A stretch of 40,849 nt of DNA from Caryophanales bacterium UBA7642 (GCA_002483745.1 DLIM01000049.1:22989-63837); one strand, 5' to 3'; shown: positions 23,419-32,608, counted from the stretch's first letter. Notes: a model not told the origin generated them from the letters alone. Program-made: numbers and translations.

Positions 23419-24980
23419 TTTATGTCATTTTAGGTCAGACGGCTAGCGGAAAAACCAGTACAGCTATCAAGCTTAGTCGGGAGCTTCAGCTTCCCATTAT
23501 TTCAGCCGATGCCTATCAATGCTTTAAGATGATGCAAATAGGGACAGATAAGCCTTCTAGAGAGGAAACGAAGGGCTTAGAGTATTACTTCTATGATGAA
23601 TATGAGCCTGATAAGGAAACCAGTGTCTACGACTTCCAAAAAGAGTGCCGCCCGATAATAGAGAAGTATCTAAATGAAGGCAAGGATGTTTTAGTGGTCG
23701 GTGGCACTTTCCTTTATATTAAAGCTCTCTTATTCAATTATGTCTTCACTGAGGAAAACAGTAAGGAAAAATCCAAATATCAGGATTGGTCTTTAGAGGC
23801 CATGCAGAAAGAGCTACTAAAGAGAAGCCCGGATACTTTTAATGAAATTGACAATAAGAACCCTAGGAGAGTAATCAGGGCTTTAGAACAGCTTGATGAA
23901 GGGACTAGCCGGAAAGAGATTCTATCCTTAAATAACGATAAGCCTCTTTATCCCTGCACTTTTTTAAGAATCGATACTGATAAGGACGAAGGCAATAAAT
24001 TCATCGATGAAAGAGTCGAGAAGATGTTTAAGGAAGGCTTTGTAGAGGAAGTCAAGAAGCTTCTAAAGGTCTATCCTGATAATCTGCATTCCTTCTTATC
24101 TATCGGCTATCAGGAAATGATTGCCGGCTTAAAGGAACATCAGGATCTCGACTCAGTCAAAGAGCTGATTAAAGTCCATACTCATCAGTTAGCTAAGAAG
24201 CAAAGAACCTTTTTAAGGAATCAGTTCAAGGATGTGGTTTCCGGCGACAAAGAGGAAATTTATCAACTTATCAAAAATAGTGTTTTATCAAAAGAAAGAA
24301 GCCGTCTTCTTTTAGCACCTAAAGTACTCAATTCCTTAGAGAATTCCTCTCTTCTTCTAGCCGGTTTAGGGGGAGTTGGCGGAGAGGCCTTATTATCTCT
24401 TACTAGGCTTGGATTTAATAAAATAGCCATCATCGATGATGACATTGTTTCACCTTCTAATTTGAACCGTCAGGCCTTATATGACTACTATGATATAGGA
24501 AAGAAAAAAGCTGTAGTCGCTTGTGAAAAAATCAAGAGAATTAATCCCTTAATCGAAGTTACCACTCTTGATAAGAGAATTGTGTCATACGCTTCACTTC
24601 CAGAGGGTAGATTCGACTTCATCATCGACTGCGTTGATGATGTCAATGCTAAGTGTCTGCTCTATGAGAAAGCCTTAAAGGATCAAAGCTATTTTGTCTC
24701 AGCTATGGGTTTAGGATTCCATATTGATTCTACTAAGGTGAGGAGAGGAAAACTCTCTTTGGCTTTTGACCCTCTAGCTAAAAGCTTCAAGGATGAACTT
24801 AAAAAAAGAGGGCACTTAGATAAGGATATTGCTAAGATAGATATAGTTTATGCCTGTGATGGCAGAATCAAAGGGAAGAGCAATAGTAAGACAATCGGTT
24901 CTTTAGCTACTGTTCCTTCTTCTGGCGGGCTTGCTATCGCCAGCCAAGTCGTTGACTTCTTAATCGAAAGGAATAAGTAA
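23415..24980 (+). CDS. miaA: Fusion: tRNA dimethylallyltransferase MiaA + TcdA-type E1-like tRNA t6A dehydratase
   Basis: 521 residues in one open frame. Residues 1-275 are MiaA: P-loop GQTASGKT (7-14), SADAYQCFKMMQIGTDKP (30-47), VGGTFLYIKALL (95-106), PRRVIRALE (150-158) and HTHQLAKKQRTFLR (255-268). Residues about 295-521 are an E1-like TcdA/CsdL domain: AGLGGVGGEAL (316-326), acidic strand end DDD (341-343), NLNRQ (349-353), IDCVDD (404-409), then SAMGLGFHIDSTKV and FDPLAKSFKDELKKRG, typical of TcdA rather than ThiF or MoeB. MiaA prenylates A37; TcdA cyclises t6A37. The start is TTG 23415, after CGGAGG, overlapping mutL. No ATG, GTG or TTG with good Shine-Dalgarno lies at the junction; one GTG occurs at codon 274. 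Confidence 0.88.
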   Translation: MIYVILGQTASGKTSTAIKLSRELQLPIISADAYQCFKMMQIGTDKPSREETKGLEYYFYDEYEPDKETSVYDFQKECRPIIEKYLNEGKDVLVVGGTFLYIKALLFNYVFTEENSKEKSKYQDWSLEAMQKELLKRSPDTFNEIDNKNPRRVIRALEQLDEGTSRKEILSLNNDKPLYPCTFLRIDTDKDEGNKFIDERVEKMFKEGFVEEVKKLLKVYPDNLHSFLSIGYQEMIAGLKEHQDLDSVKELIKVHTHQLAKKQRTFLRNQFKDVVSGDKEEIYQLIKNSVLSKERSRLLLAPKVLNSLENSSLLLAGLGGVGGEALLSLTRLGFNKIAIIDDDIVSPSNLNRQALYDYYDIGKKKAVVACEKIKRINPLIEVTTLDKRIVSYASLPEGRFDFIIDCVDDVNAKCLLYEKALKDQSYFVSAMGLGFHIDSTKVRRGKLSLAFDPLAKSFKDELKKRGHLDKDIAKIDIVYACDGRIKGKSNSKTIGSLATVPSSGGLAIASQVVDFLIERNK

Positions 24981-24981
24981 A

Positions 24982-26586
24982 ATGGAAAAAGACTATGATA
25001 TTTCAAAAGTCGCTGCAGAATTAGGAATTTCTAATGATGCTCTTTATTATTACGGAAGAGATAAAGCCAAGATCGATACCTCCGCTCTTGATCCTAACCT
25101 CAAAAGAAAAGGCAAACTGATCCTTTGTACGGCTATTACTCCTACTAAAGCCGGTGAAGGAAAGACGACTACGGCGATTGGCTTAGCTGATGGCTTAAAG
25201 GCTATCGGTGAGAAGCCTTTGGTTTGCTTAAGAGAGCCTTCCTTAGGCCCAGTCTTTGGCGTTAAAGGCGGTGGCTGCGGTGGCGGAGAAGCTACTTTAT
25301 ATCCGGAAGATGATATTAATCTTCATTTTACCGGTGATATTCATGCTCTGACTAGCGCTAATAACCTTATTGCTGCCTTAATCGATAATGAACTCTATCA
25401 GAATTCACCTTTGAATGTGGATCCTGAAAGAATCATCTTCCCCCGTGCTATGGATATGAATGACCGCTCCTTAAGAGAAATTGAGACTTGCTTAGGCAAT
25501 AAAAACGGCACTCCCCATAAATCCTCCTTTGTCATCACTGCCGCTAGTGAGATGATGGCAATCTTCTGCTTAGCTAAGAATGAAGAGGATTTCCTTGACC
25601 GAGTGGAAAGCATAACCGTAGCTTACAACAAGGATGGTGATCCTATCTTTGTAAGAGACTTGGATTCCCGTGCTGCTATCAGGAAACTGATGCATATCGC
25701 TTTATATCCTAACCTGGTTCAGACAAAACACCATACTCCGGCTATTGTTCATGGCGGTCCTTTTGCTAATATCGCCCATGGCTGCAATTCCATTATTGCA
25801 ACTGACTTATCCTTAAAGCTAGCTGATTATGTTGTTACTGAAGCTGGCTTCGGATCAGATTTAGGAATGGAGAAATGTCTTGATATTGTTTCACCTTTAG
25901 GAGGATTCCATCCTTCTTTGGTGGTTATGGTTGCTACCGTTAGAGCCTTAAAGCTTCATGGCGGTATGAAGTTTGAAGACTTAAAGACTGCTAACCCTAA
26001 TGCGGTAAAGATTGGCTTAGCTAACTTAAGAAAGCATCTCGATAATGTCGACTTATACCATTTGCCGGTTCTAGTCTCTGTCAATAGATTTAAGGATGAC
26101 AGTGATGAAGAAGTCAAAGTCATCACTGATTACTTAAAGGCCAATAATTTCAAATACGCCGTCAACACATCCTATATGGATGGACCTAAGGGTGCTATGG
26201 ATTTAGCTGTTGAAGCTAAGAAGCTTGCTGATTCTGGCTATGATAAAGGCTTTAAGCCTATCATTGCTCCTTCTATGTCGGTCCAGAAGAAGATTGAGAC
26301 CATTGCTACTGAAATCTATGGTGCTGATTCAGTTGTCTATTCCGATGCCGCTAATGAGCAGATTAAGGAATACATCAACGCCGGCTATTCTTCCTTTGAT
26401 GTCTGCATCTCGAAGACTCCTAACTCCTTATCGGATAATCCTAAACTTCTGAATGTCCCTAAACATACCCTCCATGTCGAATCCTTCAGATTATTCACTG
26501 GCGCTAGATTCTTAGTGCCTCTTACTGGTTCGATTGTCACTATGCCTGGCCTTCCTAAAGTTCCGGCCAGCAAGAAAATGAAATGA
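24982..26586 (+). CDS. fhs: Formate-tetrahydrofolate ligase
   Basis: 534 residues, slightly short of the usual 555-560. ATP-dependent formation of 10-formyl-THF from formate and THF. Nucleotide motif TPTKAGEGKTTTAIGLADGL (about 53-72), followed by EPSLGPVFGVKGGGCGGGEA and the HFTGDIHALTSANNL block, all typical Fhs. AAAGGA lies inside the end of miaA-tcdA, ATG begins 1 base after its stop. It overlaps folD by 4 bases; together they link formate to the C1-THF pool for purines and Met-tRNA formylation. Confidence 0.96.
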   Translation: MEKDYDISKVAAELGISNDALYYYGRDKAKIDTSALDPNLKRKGKLILCTAITPTKAGEGKTTTAIGLADGLKAIGEKPLVCLREPSLGPVFGVKGGGCGGGEATLYPEDDINLHFTGDIHALTSANNLIAALIDNELYQNSPLNVDPERIIFPRAMDMNDRSLREIETCLGNKNGTPHKSSFVITAASEMMAIFCLAKNEEDFLDRVESITVAYNKDGDPIFVRDLDSRAAIRKLMHIALYPNLVQTKHHTPAIVHGGPFANIAHGCNSIIATDLSLKLADYVVTEAGFGSDLGMEKCLDIVSPLGGFHPSLVVMVATVRALKLHGGMKFEDLKTANPNAVKIGLANLRKHLDNVDLYHLPVLVSVNRFKDDSDEEVKVITDYLKANNFKYAVNTSYMDGPKGAMDLAVEAKKLADSGYDKGFKPIIAPSMSVQKKIETIATEIYGADSVVYSDAANEQIKEYINAGYSSFDVCISKTPNSLSDNPKLLNVPKHTLHVESFRLFTGARFLVPLTGSIVTMPGLPKVPASKKMK

Positions 26587-27386
26587 TCATCCTCTCTGGC
26601 AAAGAAGTAAAGCCTAGCTTATTAGCTTTGGCTTGTTCTGATAGCAATCTTCCTAAACTTAGCTTCTATCTTTATTCCGATAAAGATAGTCTCCCTTCTT
26701 TCTATTACCTAAAAGGGATTAAGAAGATCCTTACTGAACTGAATATTCCTTTTACGGAAGGCTTCCTTGATAAGAACGACAAGGAAGAGAATAACCTTGC
26801 CAGATTCAAAGAAGAAGAAAAGGGCAAGTATGTCATCGTTGCTAGGCCTTTAGGAATCAGTTACGAAGATAAGTTCCTTTCTTTGATTGACCCTTCTTAT
26901 GACCCTGATATGATGACTATCATCAATAAAGGAAAACTCTATTCGGGAGATTTGAACTATCTTCCGGCCACTGCAAAAAGTGTTAAGGAGATACTGAAGT
27001 TTTTTAAACTTGATATAGCTTCTAAGAAATGCTTAGTCCTAGGAAGATCGTTAACTGTCGGGCTTCCTCTTGCTGAGCTTATCAACAAAGGAAACGGGCT
27101 TCTGGTTTTAGCTCATTCAAAAGTTTCTTCAATCATGCTTAATAAAGAGGCTAAGGAAGCCGACTTTATCTTCTTAGCTACCGGAAAGCCTTCTCTTATC
27201 AGCCGGGAGAGCTTTAATCCCCAGCAAGTAGTTATCGATTGTGGGTTCTCTAAAGGCGGCGGAGATTTAGGCTTTGTCCCAAACGATGATGAGCTTAGCT
27301 CTTATACCCCAGTTCCTGGCGGAGTAGGAGTCTTGACTTCTATCTGCCTTATCCTCAATGCACTCTTTTTAGAAAAGAATCATTAG
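26583..27386 (+). CDS. folD: Divergent FolD-like methylene-THF dehydrogenase/cyclohydrolase
   Basis: 267 residues, about 20 shorter than typical. The C-terminal Rossmann half is clear: CLVLGRSLTVGLPLAELI, LAHSKV, ADFIFLATGKPSLI, VVIDCGF and TPVPGGVGVLTSICL. The N-terminal catalytic half is degenerate: the hallmark VQLPLP reads VARPLG, so the conserved Gln is lost, and KDVDG reads YDPDM. The catalytic Lys of the Y-x3-K motif cannot be placed with certainty (FYYLKGIKK). It is translated in overlap with fhs, so a one-carbon role is likely, but activity may be altered. A strong terminator follows. Confidence 0.75.
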   Translation: MIILSGKEVKPSLLALACSDSNLPKLSFYLYSDKDSLPSFYYLKGIKKILTELNIPFTEGFLDKNDKEENNLARFKEEEKGKYVIVARPLGISYEDKFLSLIDPSYDPDMMTIINKGKLYSGDLNYLPATAKSVKEILKFFKLDIASKKCLVLGRSLTVGLPLAELINKGNGLLVLAHSKVSSIMLNKEAKEADFIFLATGKPSLISRESFNPQQVVIDCGFSKGGGDLGFVPNDDELSSYTPVPGGVGVLTSICLILNALFLEKNH

Positions 27387-27390
27387 TATC

Positions 27391-27417
27391 AAAAGGGAGG
27401 CTAGTCCTCCCTTTTTT
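27391..27417 (+). terminator. Rho-independent terminator after folD
   Basis: AAAAGGGAGG (27391-27400), 5-base loop, CCTCCCTTTTTT (27406-27417). Strong stem with T-run; ends the mutS-to-folD operon. Confidence 0.92.
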
Positions 27418-27425
27418 AGAAATTA

Positions 27426-27457
27426 TCCTTCCTAAGACTAAATATCCTAGGGAGGAG
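27426..27457 (+). promoter_or_regulatory. Hairpin sequestering the Shine-Dalgarno of the ABC transporter pair
   Basis: TCCTTCCTAAG (27426-27436) can pair with CCTAGGGAGGA (27446-27456) at 10 of 11 positions (one G-U), loop of 9. The 3' arm contains the Shine-Dalgarno GGAGGAG for the TTG start at 27464. The block CCTAAGACTAAATA (27431-27444) recurs almost exactly before comEA. No ordinary promoter fits between here and the folD terminator. Confidence 0.5.
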
Positions 27458-27463
27458 TAAACC

Positions 27464-29425
27464 TTGATTAAACTAAATGGCGTTTCTTTTTCCTATGGCG
27501 ATAAAGAGATATTTAGAAATCTGAATGTGGCTTTTCCCGATAGTGGCTTAGTGGTTATTTTAGGAAAGTCTGGGTCTGGTAAGACCACTTTCCTATCATT
27601 GATTTCCGGTTCCTTGAAACCAAAGAGCGGAAGTATCACTAATTCCTTTCCTGATAAGCCTAGCTTATTGTTCCAGTCCCCGATGTTATTGGACTATCTG
27701 AATGTAGAGGAGAACGTCCTTCTTCCACTGCTTCTTGAAGGAAAAAGAAAAGCCTCCTGCCTAGAATCTTCCAGTAAGGCCTTAAGAGAAGTCTCTCTTC
27801 AGGGCTTTGAAAAAAGAGCGGTCAAAAAGCTCTCTGGCGGAGAAAAGACTCGTGTTAGTCTTGCCCGTGCCCTAGTAAAAGCTAGCTCGGTTTTGATCCT
27901 TGATGAACCGACCGGGCAGTTAGATGAGAAGAACTCTTTAGAAATCTATGAAGTAATAAAGAAATTAGCTAAGGAGAGACTGATTATCTTAGTTACTCAT
28001 GATGAAAAGAATGCTTTGAACATAGCTGACTATCTCTATGAACTGAAGGAAAAGAATCTTATTCTTTTATCTAAGAGAGAAAAAGACTTCTCGTTACTGA
28101 AAAAAGAGAAGAAACCTCAAGGCTCTTTAACTTTGTGGGAGTCTTTAAGAATCAATTCTCTCTTTCTTCTAAAAAGGAAAGCCCGGCTTGTTCTTACTTC
28201 TCTCTTCCTGGCTTTTTCCTTAGGTCTTCTTTATTTAGGGCTGAACTTTAAAAACGAACTAGATTATTCTTTGAATTCTTTGATGAATAGCTATTATTCA
28301 TCCAAAGAAGCTAATATCACTGTTAAGGAAAAAGTAGCTAGCGAGGGTCACCTTACTTTAGAAAGGTATTCTACCCCAAGCTTGGAAATCACTTCTTCCT
28401 TAGGATTAGAGGAATGCTATCCCTCATTTGACTATTTTGTGCCTGAGTACTATGAAGTAAGAATCAAAGATAAAGCGATTACGGCTTCCTTTCAGCCGGT
28501 GATAGAAGAAGATAAGAGCAAGCTTAAAGAAGGCAAAGGATTTGATAATCCTTATCAAGTAGTCATCAACGAATCTTTTCTTTCAGAAATTGGCTTAAAA
28601 AAAGAAGAGGTCTTAGGGAAAGGAATCATCATCAACAAAAGGTGCTTGATATATTCCTCAAGCTTTGAAAGCTCGGATCTAGTTTCAGTCTATGTTCCTT
28701 TCAGGATAACCGGAATCTCAAAAGAAAAGAACGCCTTTAATTCCGCCAGCGTCTATTACGACTATCGCGATATTGAAGAGCTTTTAGCGGAAACACTTCT
28801 TAAGAACATTTCTCTTGAGTTAGATGAAGAAGTATCGATTTTGTCTTTACTTCAAAATCCTCTCTACCAGAATGAAGACTTCGGCTCCAGAAAGCTTCTT
28901 TTTACCTCTTCAAGACTAAGTGAACTGAAGGAGAAAGCTGAAGAAATCTATGGTGAAGAGGTCAGCATCACTAGTAGAACTCTTAACATCAAAGAAAGCA
29001 CTGATCAGATTGTAGCTTCCTTAATGGAAGTCGCTCTAGCCTTTTTGGCTTTGACTTTAGTTTCTGCCTTTATGCTGGAATTCTTATCTGTCTATTCGCT
29101 CTTTGACGAGAACATCCGTCTATTTGCTTTGAGCAAAATGTTCTCTGACTCTAAGAAGAACAAGAAAAGGATAGCTTTAGGGTTAGGAAGCCTCTTTCTT
29201 TTACTGACCGTCTTCTTTCTGCTTTTTATTTCTCTTTTAGCCACCAAACTGATCAATGCCCTCCTTCTTAAAATCTATTATCCCTCCTTTTTGAAAGACT
29301 TTGATTTCCTTTCCTTTGCTTTTGTCCTATCTCTTTCTTTCTTAGTTACTCTTTTAGGCTCCTTGCTGCCTTTAAAGAGAATCAAAGACAGTGAAATCAA
29401 GAAGGAACTGGAAGGAGAAGACTGA
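27464..29425 (+). CDS. ABC transporter, fused ATPase and FtsX/MacB-type permease (first half)
   Basis: 653 residues. The N-terminal ATPase (1-215) has Walker A GKSGSGKTT (34-42), Q-loop LLFQSP, signature LSGGEKTRVSLARAL, Walker B VLILDEPTGQLD and H-loop VTHDE, the LolD/MacB subclass. One membrane helix follows (about 240-262), then an extracytoplasmic region of about 260 residues, then three helices near the C-terminus (about 520-640), the MacB-type mechanotransmission topology. The next gene encodes a second protein of the same plan, overlapping by 1 base, so they probably form a heterodimer. Substrate unknown: peptide export, lipoprotein handling or antimicrobial resistance are possible. 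TTG start after GGAGGAG. Confidence 0.85.
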   Translation: MIKLNGVSFSYGDKEIFRNLNVAFPDSGLVVILGKSGSGKTTFLSLISGSLKPKSGSITNSFPDKPSLLFQSPMLLDYLNVEENVLLPLLLEGKRKASCLESSSKALREVSLQGFEKRAVKKLSGGEKTRVSLARALVKASSVLILDEPTGQLDEKNSLEIYEVIKKLAKERLIILVTHDEKNALNIADYLYELKEKNLILLSKREKDFSLLKKEKKPQGSLTLWESLRINSLFLLKRKARLVLTSLFLAFSLGLLYLGLNFKNELDYSLNSLMNSYYSSKEANITVKEKVASEGHLTLERYSTPSLEITSSLGLEECYPSFDYFVPEYYEVRIKDKAITASFQPVIEEDKSKLKEGKGFDNPYQVVINESFLSEIGLKKEEVLGKGIIINKRCLIYSSSFESSDLVSVYVPFRITGISKEKNAFNSASVYYDYRDIEELLAETLLKNISLELDEEVSILSLLQNPLYQNEDFGSRKLLFTSSRLSELKEKAEEIYGEEVSITSRTLNIKESTDQIVASLMEVALAFLALTLVSAFMLEFLSVYSLFDENIRLFALSKMFSDSKKNKKRIALGLGSLFLLLTVFFLLFISLLATKLINALLLKIYYPSFLKDFDFLSFAFVLSLSFLVTLLGSLLPLKRIKDSEIKKELEGED

Positions 29426-32238
29426 TGATTGCTATTAAAAACCTAGTTAAGAGGTATAAGAATTCTTCTGAGAGTGTCTTAAAAGGCATCTCCTTATCTT
29501 TCAATGATACAGGACTTTATTATCTGATTGGCAAGTCGGGTGCCGGGAAAAGCACCCTCTTAGCTATTTTAGGAGGCATGGACTTCGATTATTCTGGTGA
29601 AGTCTTTGTGGATGGTAAGGAATTGAAGTCCTTCAACGAGAAAGAAAAGGCCGACTACCGTTTTGAAAGCATCGGCTTTGTCTTTCAGGACTTCAAAGCC
29701 GATGAAGATGAAAGCGTCAAAGCCAATCTTTTAAAGGCTTTGGCTATCACTGACTTGAATGAAGAAGAAAAGCTATCGAGAATCAATGAGGCCTTAAAGA
29801 AAATCGGGTTAGAGGAGAAACTGAATAAGAAATTCAAAAGCCTATCGGGCGGAGAGAAGAAAAGGATTTCCTTAGCTAGAGCATTAATTAGGGATAATAA
29901 GATACTTCTTTGTGATGAACCGGTTGCTAGCCTTAATGAAGGGCTGAGGAAGGATGTCACGGAGATTCTTTTAAAAGAAAGCCAAAGAAGATTGGTGATT
30001 GTCATTACCCATGATGTCACTTTGATACCTGATAGTGCTTATCAGTATGAGCTAGTTAATGGAAAAATTAAGATCTTAAAAGAAAGCAAGAAGAGTACTT
30101 CATCTCCTTTGAAGCTAGGTTACCAAAGAAAGAAATATGGAGGAAAAAGCTTTCTCTCTTCCCTCTTTTCTTCCTTGATCAGTAAAAGAAAGTTCCTGAT
30201 AGTTACTCTTTTTACTTTAGCTATCTCTCTTTTTTCCATTACTTTTTCCTTTCTGTTATCTAATGGAGTATCTTCCTCAATGAAAGAATCACTTTCAGCC
30301 TATATGGACGATAACTCCTTTGTTATCAAAAACCGGGATGATAGCTATAAGACGGTTGACTATGAAACTGCCGACTATAATCAGCTTCTTTATCTAAAGA
30401 ACCGCTATCCTGACTATATCGATAATCTTTCTGCCTTTTACCTAGAAAGCTTTTCTTCCTTTCAGCTCTCTCAAGACTTCTTTCTTCAATGCAACAATAG
30501 GCATATTGAAATGAACCGCTTATCATTGGATTCCTTTTCTGAAGCCCTTACTTATAGCGAAGCTGATCTTCCCGGCTTCCTATCAATCGGGATTGGACAA
30601 GAAGAAGTCATTCTAGGATTAAAAGAAGCCGACTTTAAAAGCCTCTATTTGTTGATTTACCAGGAGCCTCTTGCTTTTATTGATGATGAAATCATCGAAG
30701 AAACGAATAATGAAATCAGGAAGAAGAATCTGACTTTGCAGTTAAAGGCTGATAAAAGCGAATGGAAGTATCATCTTTCCCATTCCTTCAAAGTAAGAGG
30801 GGCTTATTTAAGTGATAAAACTTCTTTGATTAATCCTTCAATTGATTTCTCCGACCACTTTGTCAAAGAGGTCTTGCATTTTAAGACTATCTTAATGGAA
30901 GAGGAGAAAAGCCCTGAGGAACCTTGGACGATAAAAAGAGGAATCGGATTAAGGCTGAAGAAGAGAAGGACTGCTGATTTTCTTAAAGCCTTCTTGCTAG
31001 ACCCTAAAAATGATCCTTATGTTCTAGCTCCTTTAATCAGTCAGAATTACTATGATAGGAGGGATAGCTTGACTCATAACCGCTTTTTAGTCTATAAGGA
31101 CTATCTTTCTAAGATCTCTATCAGTGCTATCAATTCCTTTGCCTCTAGCCAAGGAGAGAATGTCAGGAGTGTTTCTTATTCTTCTCCTGTCTATACCTAT
31201 ACGGCAAGCGGGTATATCAGCGGCTTTAAGAAACCTTTCTTTATTTCTAAATACAAGGATAAGCTTAATGAGATCGAGGATAATTCCTTCAAGACAAAAA
31301 ATAATCTAGGCGATTTTCAAGGGTCTTTAATTGAAGTGCCTAAGGGTGTAATCAAAGCCGACTTGTTTTCCGCTATGGATTCAAACGGACTGAGCTTTTC
31401 TTCTTATAGCAAAGATGATGTCCTCATTGCCGGCTATAAGCCAAATGATTATTCTGGCATCATGATTTCTTCCTCTTTAGCTAATGAGCTTTTCTTAGGC
31501 TCTGATAAAGCCTTAGATGAAAGCCTATCGACATTGATGCTTGAAAGGACTGTCAAAAAAGGAGAAGAATACCTAAATTACTTTTCTTCCGGAGAATTGA
31601 AGATCACCGGTGTCATCCAGAATGAAAAGAAAGTCATTTATCAGGATTATCTTTTCCCTTTGTCCTATGCCTTTTCTATCTCCTCTCTTCAGCCAAATGA
31701 AATTAGGGCAACGGAAGCGGTCCTAGAAGTAGACTTAAAAAAGCACAATGAAGACTATTATCAAAGAGAGCTGAACAAAATCGGCGATTATCAGGGGTCT
31801 TTTCCGATGCTGAAGATGACTGAGGAAATCAAGAAGACCTTGAATCAGTTGTCCTCTTTGTTTTTAGGCTTTGCTTTTCTCTCTCTAATCAGTTCCGCCT
31901 TTCTTTTAGGACTATCTTTGTTCCTGATTATCAGAAAAGAGCAGAAAGAAATTGGTATTCTTTTATCGCTTGGCTATTATAAGAAGGAAATAGGATTTTT
32001 CTTCTTAGTGTTTTCACTCCTTTTAGGATTAATAGGCTTTTTGCTGTCTCTTCTTTTATCATTGATGACTGAAAAAGTTTTAAAATCTACTCTTCTTGAT
32101 CTTCTTAAAGATTATCAGGCTTCTCTTCTTCCTTACTTAATCAGCTTCTTGACAGCTTTCTTCTTAACGGCTCTAATAGGAAGCATAATTAGGCTAAAAA
32201 TAGCAAAAATCGAACCAATTGATAGCTTTCTAAAGTAA
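29425..32238 (+). CDS. ABC transporter, fused ATPase and FtsX/MacB-type permease (second half)
   Basis: 937 residues. ATPase with Walker A GKSGAGKST (about 37-45), Q-loop FVFQD, signature LSGGEKKRISLARAL, Walker B ILLCDEPVASL and H-loop ITHDV. A membrane helix at about 255-280 is followed by a very long extracytoplasmic part (about 530 residues) and three C-terminal helices (about 805-925) matching the FtsX domain. It is much larger outside the membrane than its partner. ATG follows AAGGAG and the stop of the first gene shares its A. Both ATPases keep all catalytic motifs. No sensor kinase or response regulator lies nearby, which argues against a classic BceAB resistance module. Confidence 0.85.
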   Translation: MIAIKNLVKRYKNSSESVLKGISLSFNDTGLYYLIGKSGAGKSTLLAILGGMDFDYSGEVFVDGKELKSFNEKEKADYRFESIGFVFQDFKADEDESVKANLLKALAITDLNEEEKLSRINEALKKIGLEEKLNKKFKSLSGGEKKRISLARALIRDNKILLCDEPVASLNEGLRKDVTEILLKESQRRLVIVITHDVTLIPDSAYQYELVNGKIKILKESKKSTSSPLKLGYQRKKYGGKSFLSSLFSSLISKRKFLIVTLFTLAISLFSITFSFLLSNGVSSSMKESLSAYMDDNSFVIKNRDDSYKTVDYETADYNQLLYLKNRYPDYIDNLSAFYLESFSSFQLSQDFFLQCNNRHIEMNRLSLDSFSEALTYSEADLPGFLSIGIGQEEVILGLKEADFKSLYLLIYQEPLAFIDDEIIEETNNEIRKKNLTLQLKADKSEWKYHLSHSFKVRGAYLSDKTSLINPSIDFSDHFVKEVLHFKTILMEEEKSPEEPWTIKRGIGLRLKKRRTADFLKAFLLDPKNDPYVLAPLISQNYYDRRDSLTHNRFLVYKDYLSKISISAINSFASSQGENVRSVSYSSPVYTYTASGYISGFKKPFFISKYKDKLNEIEDNSFKTKNNLGDFQGSLIEVPKGVIKADLFSAMDSNGLSFSSYSKDDVLIAGYKPNDYSGIMISSSLANELFLGSDKALDESLSTLMLERTVKKGEEYLNYFSSGELKITGVIQNEKKVIYQDYLFPLSYAFSISSLQPNEIRATEAVLEVDLKKHNEDYYQRELNKIGDYQGSFPMLKMTEEIKKTLNQLSSLFLGFAFLSLISSAFLLGLSLFLIIRKEQKEIGILLSLGYYKKEIGFFFLVFSLLLGLIGFLLSLLLSLMTEKVLKSTLLDLLKDYQASLLPYLISFLTAFFLTALIGSIIRLKIAKIEPIDSFLK

Positions 32239-32241
32239 AAA

Positions 32242-32255
32242 GATAACCGCTTACA
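32242..32255. promoter_or_regulatory. Weak cre-like site before the cold-shock gene
   Basis: On the minus strand TGTAAGCGGTTATC matches the cre consensus except the last two bases. It shares AAGCGGTTA with the site at 10673. It lies between the ABC operon stop and the csp -10 box; a role is uncertain. Confidence 0.25.
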
Positions 32256-32320
32256 TTTAAAAATTTCAAAAATCCTAACACCTAAAAGGAACTTTATGCT
32301 ATATTTGTACTTGCATTAAA

Positions 32321-32326
32321 TATAAT
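32321..32326 (+). promoter_or_regulatory. -10 box of the cold-shock gene
   Basis: Perfect TATAAT about 27 bases before the start codon, followed by GAAAGAAAGGG. No acceptable -35 at 16-18 bases. The leader is short, without room for the long cold-shock leader of E. coli cspA. Confidence 0.45.
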
Positions 32327-32352
32327 TTAGTGCGAAAGAAAGGGTTTAGACA

Positions 32353-32553
32353 ATGAAGGGTACTGTCAAGAAGTTCGACAAAGAAAAGGGCTATGGATTC
32401 ATCACTGGAGAAGATGGAAAGGATTATTTCTTCCACTATTCTCAGCTTATGATGGATGGATTCAAGACCGCCGAAGTAGGTCAGGCTGTGGAGTATGATG
32501 CCACTACCACCGAAAAGGGTCTCAGAGCCAATAACATCCATTTTGCTGCCTAA
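32353..32553 (+). CDS. csp: Cold-shock domain protein
   Basis: 66-residue single OB-fold RNA/DNA chaperone. RNP1 KGYGFITG (about 12-19) and RNP2-type YFFHYSQL (about 25-32) carry the aromatic residues that stack on nucleic acid; the usual VFVHFSAI appears as YFFHYSQL. Begins GTVKKFDKEKGYGFI, typical of Csp. A monocistronic gene with its own -10 box and a bidirectional terminator. B. subtilis CspB/C/D are the nearest known functional counterparts; which paralogue cannot be told. Confidence 0.95.
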   Translation: MKGTVKKFDKEKGYGFITGEDGKDYFFHYSQLMMDGFKTAEVGQAVEYDATTTEKGLRANNIHFAA

Positions 32554-32608
32554 GCAAAACTCGGCTCTTAGTCACATATCCTTTTAGATATAGTCGGCTA
32601 AGTATGAG

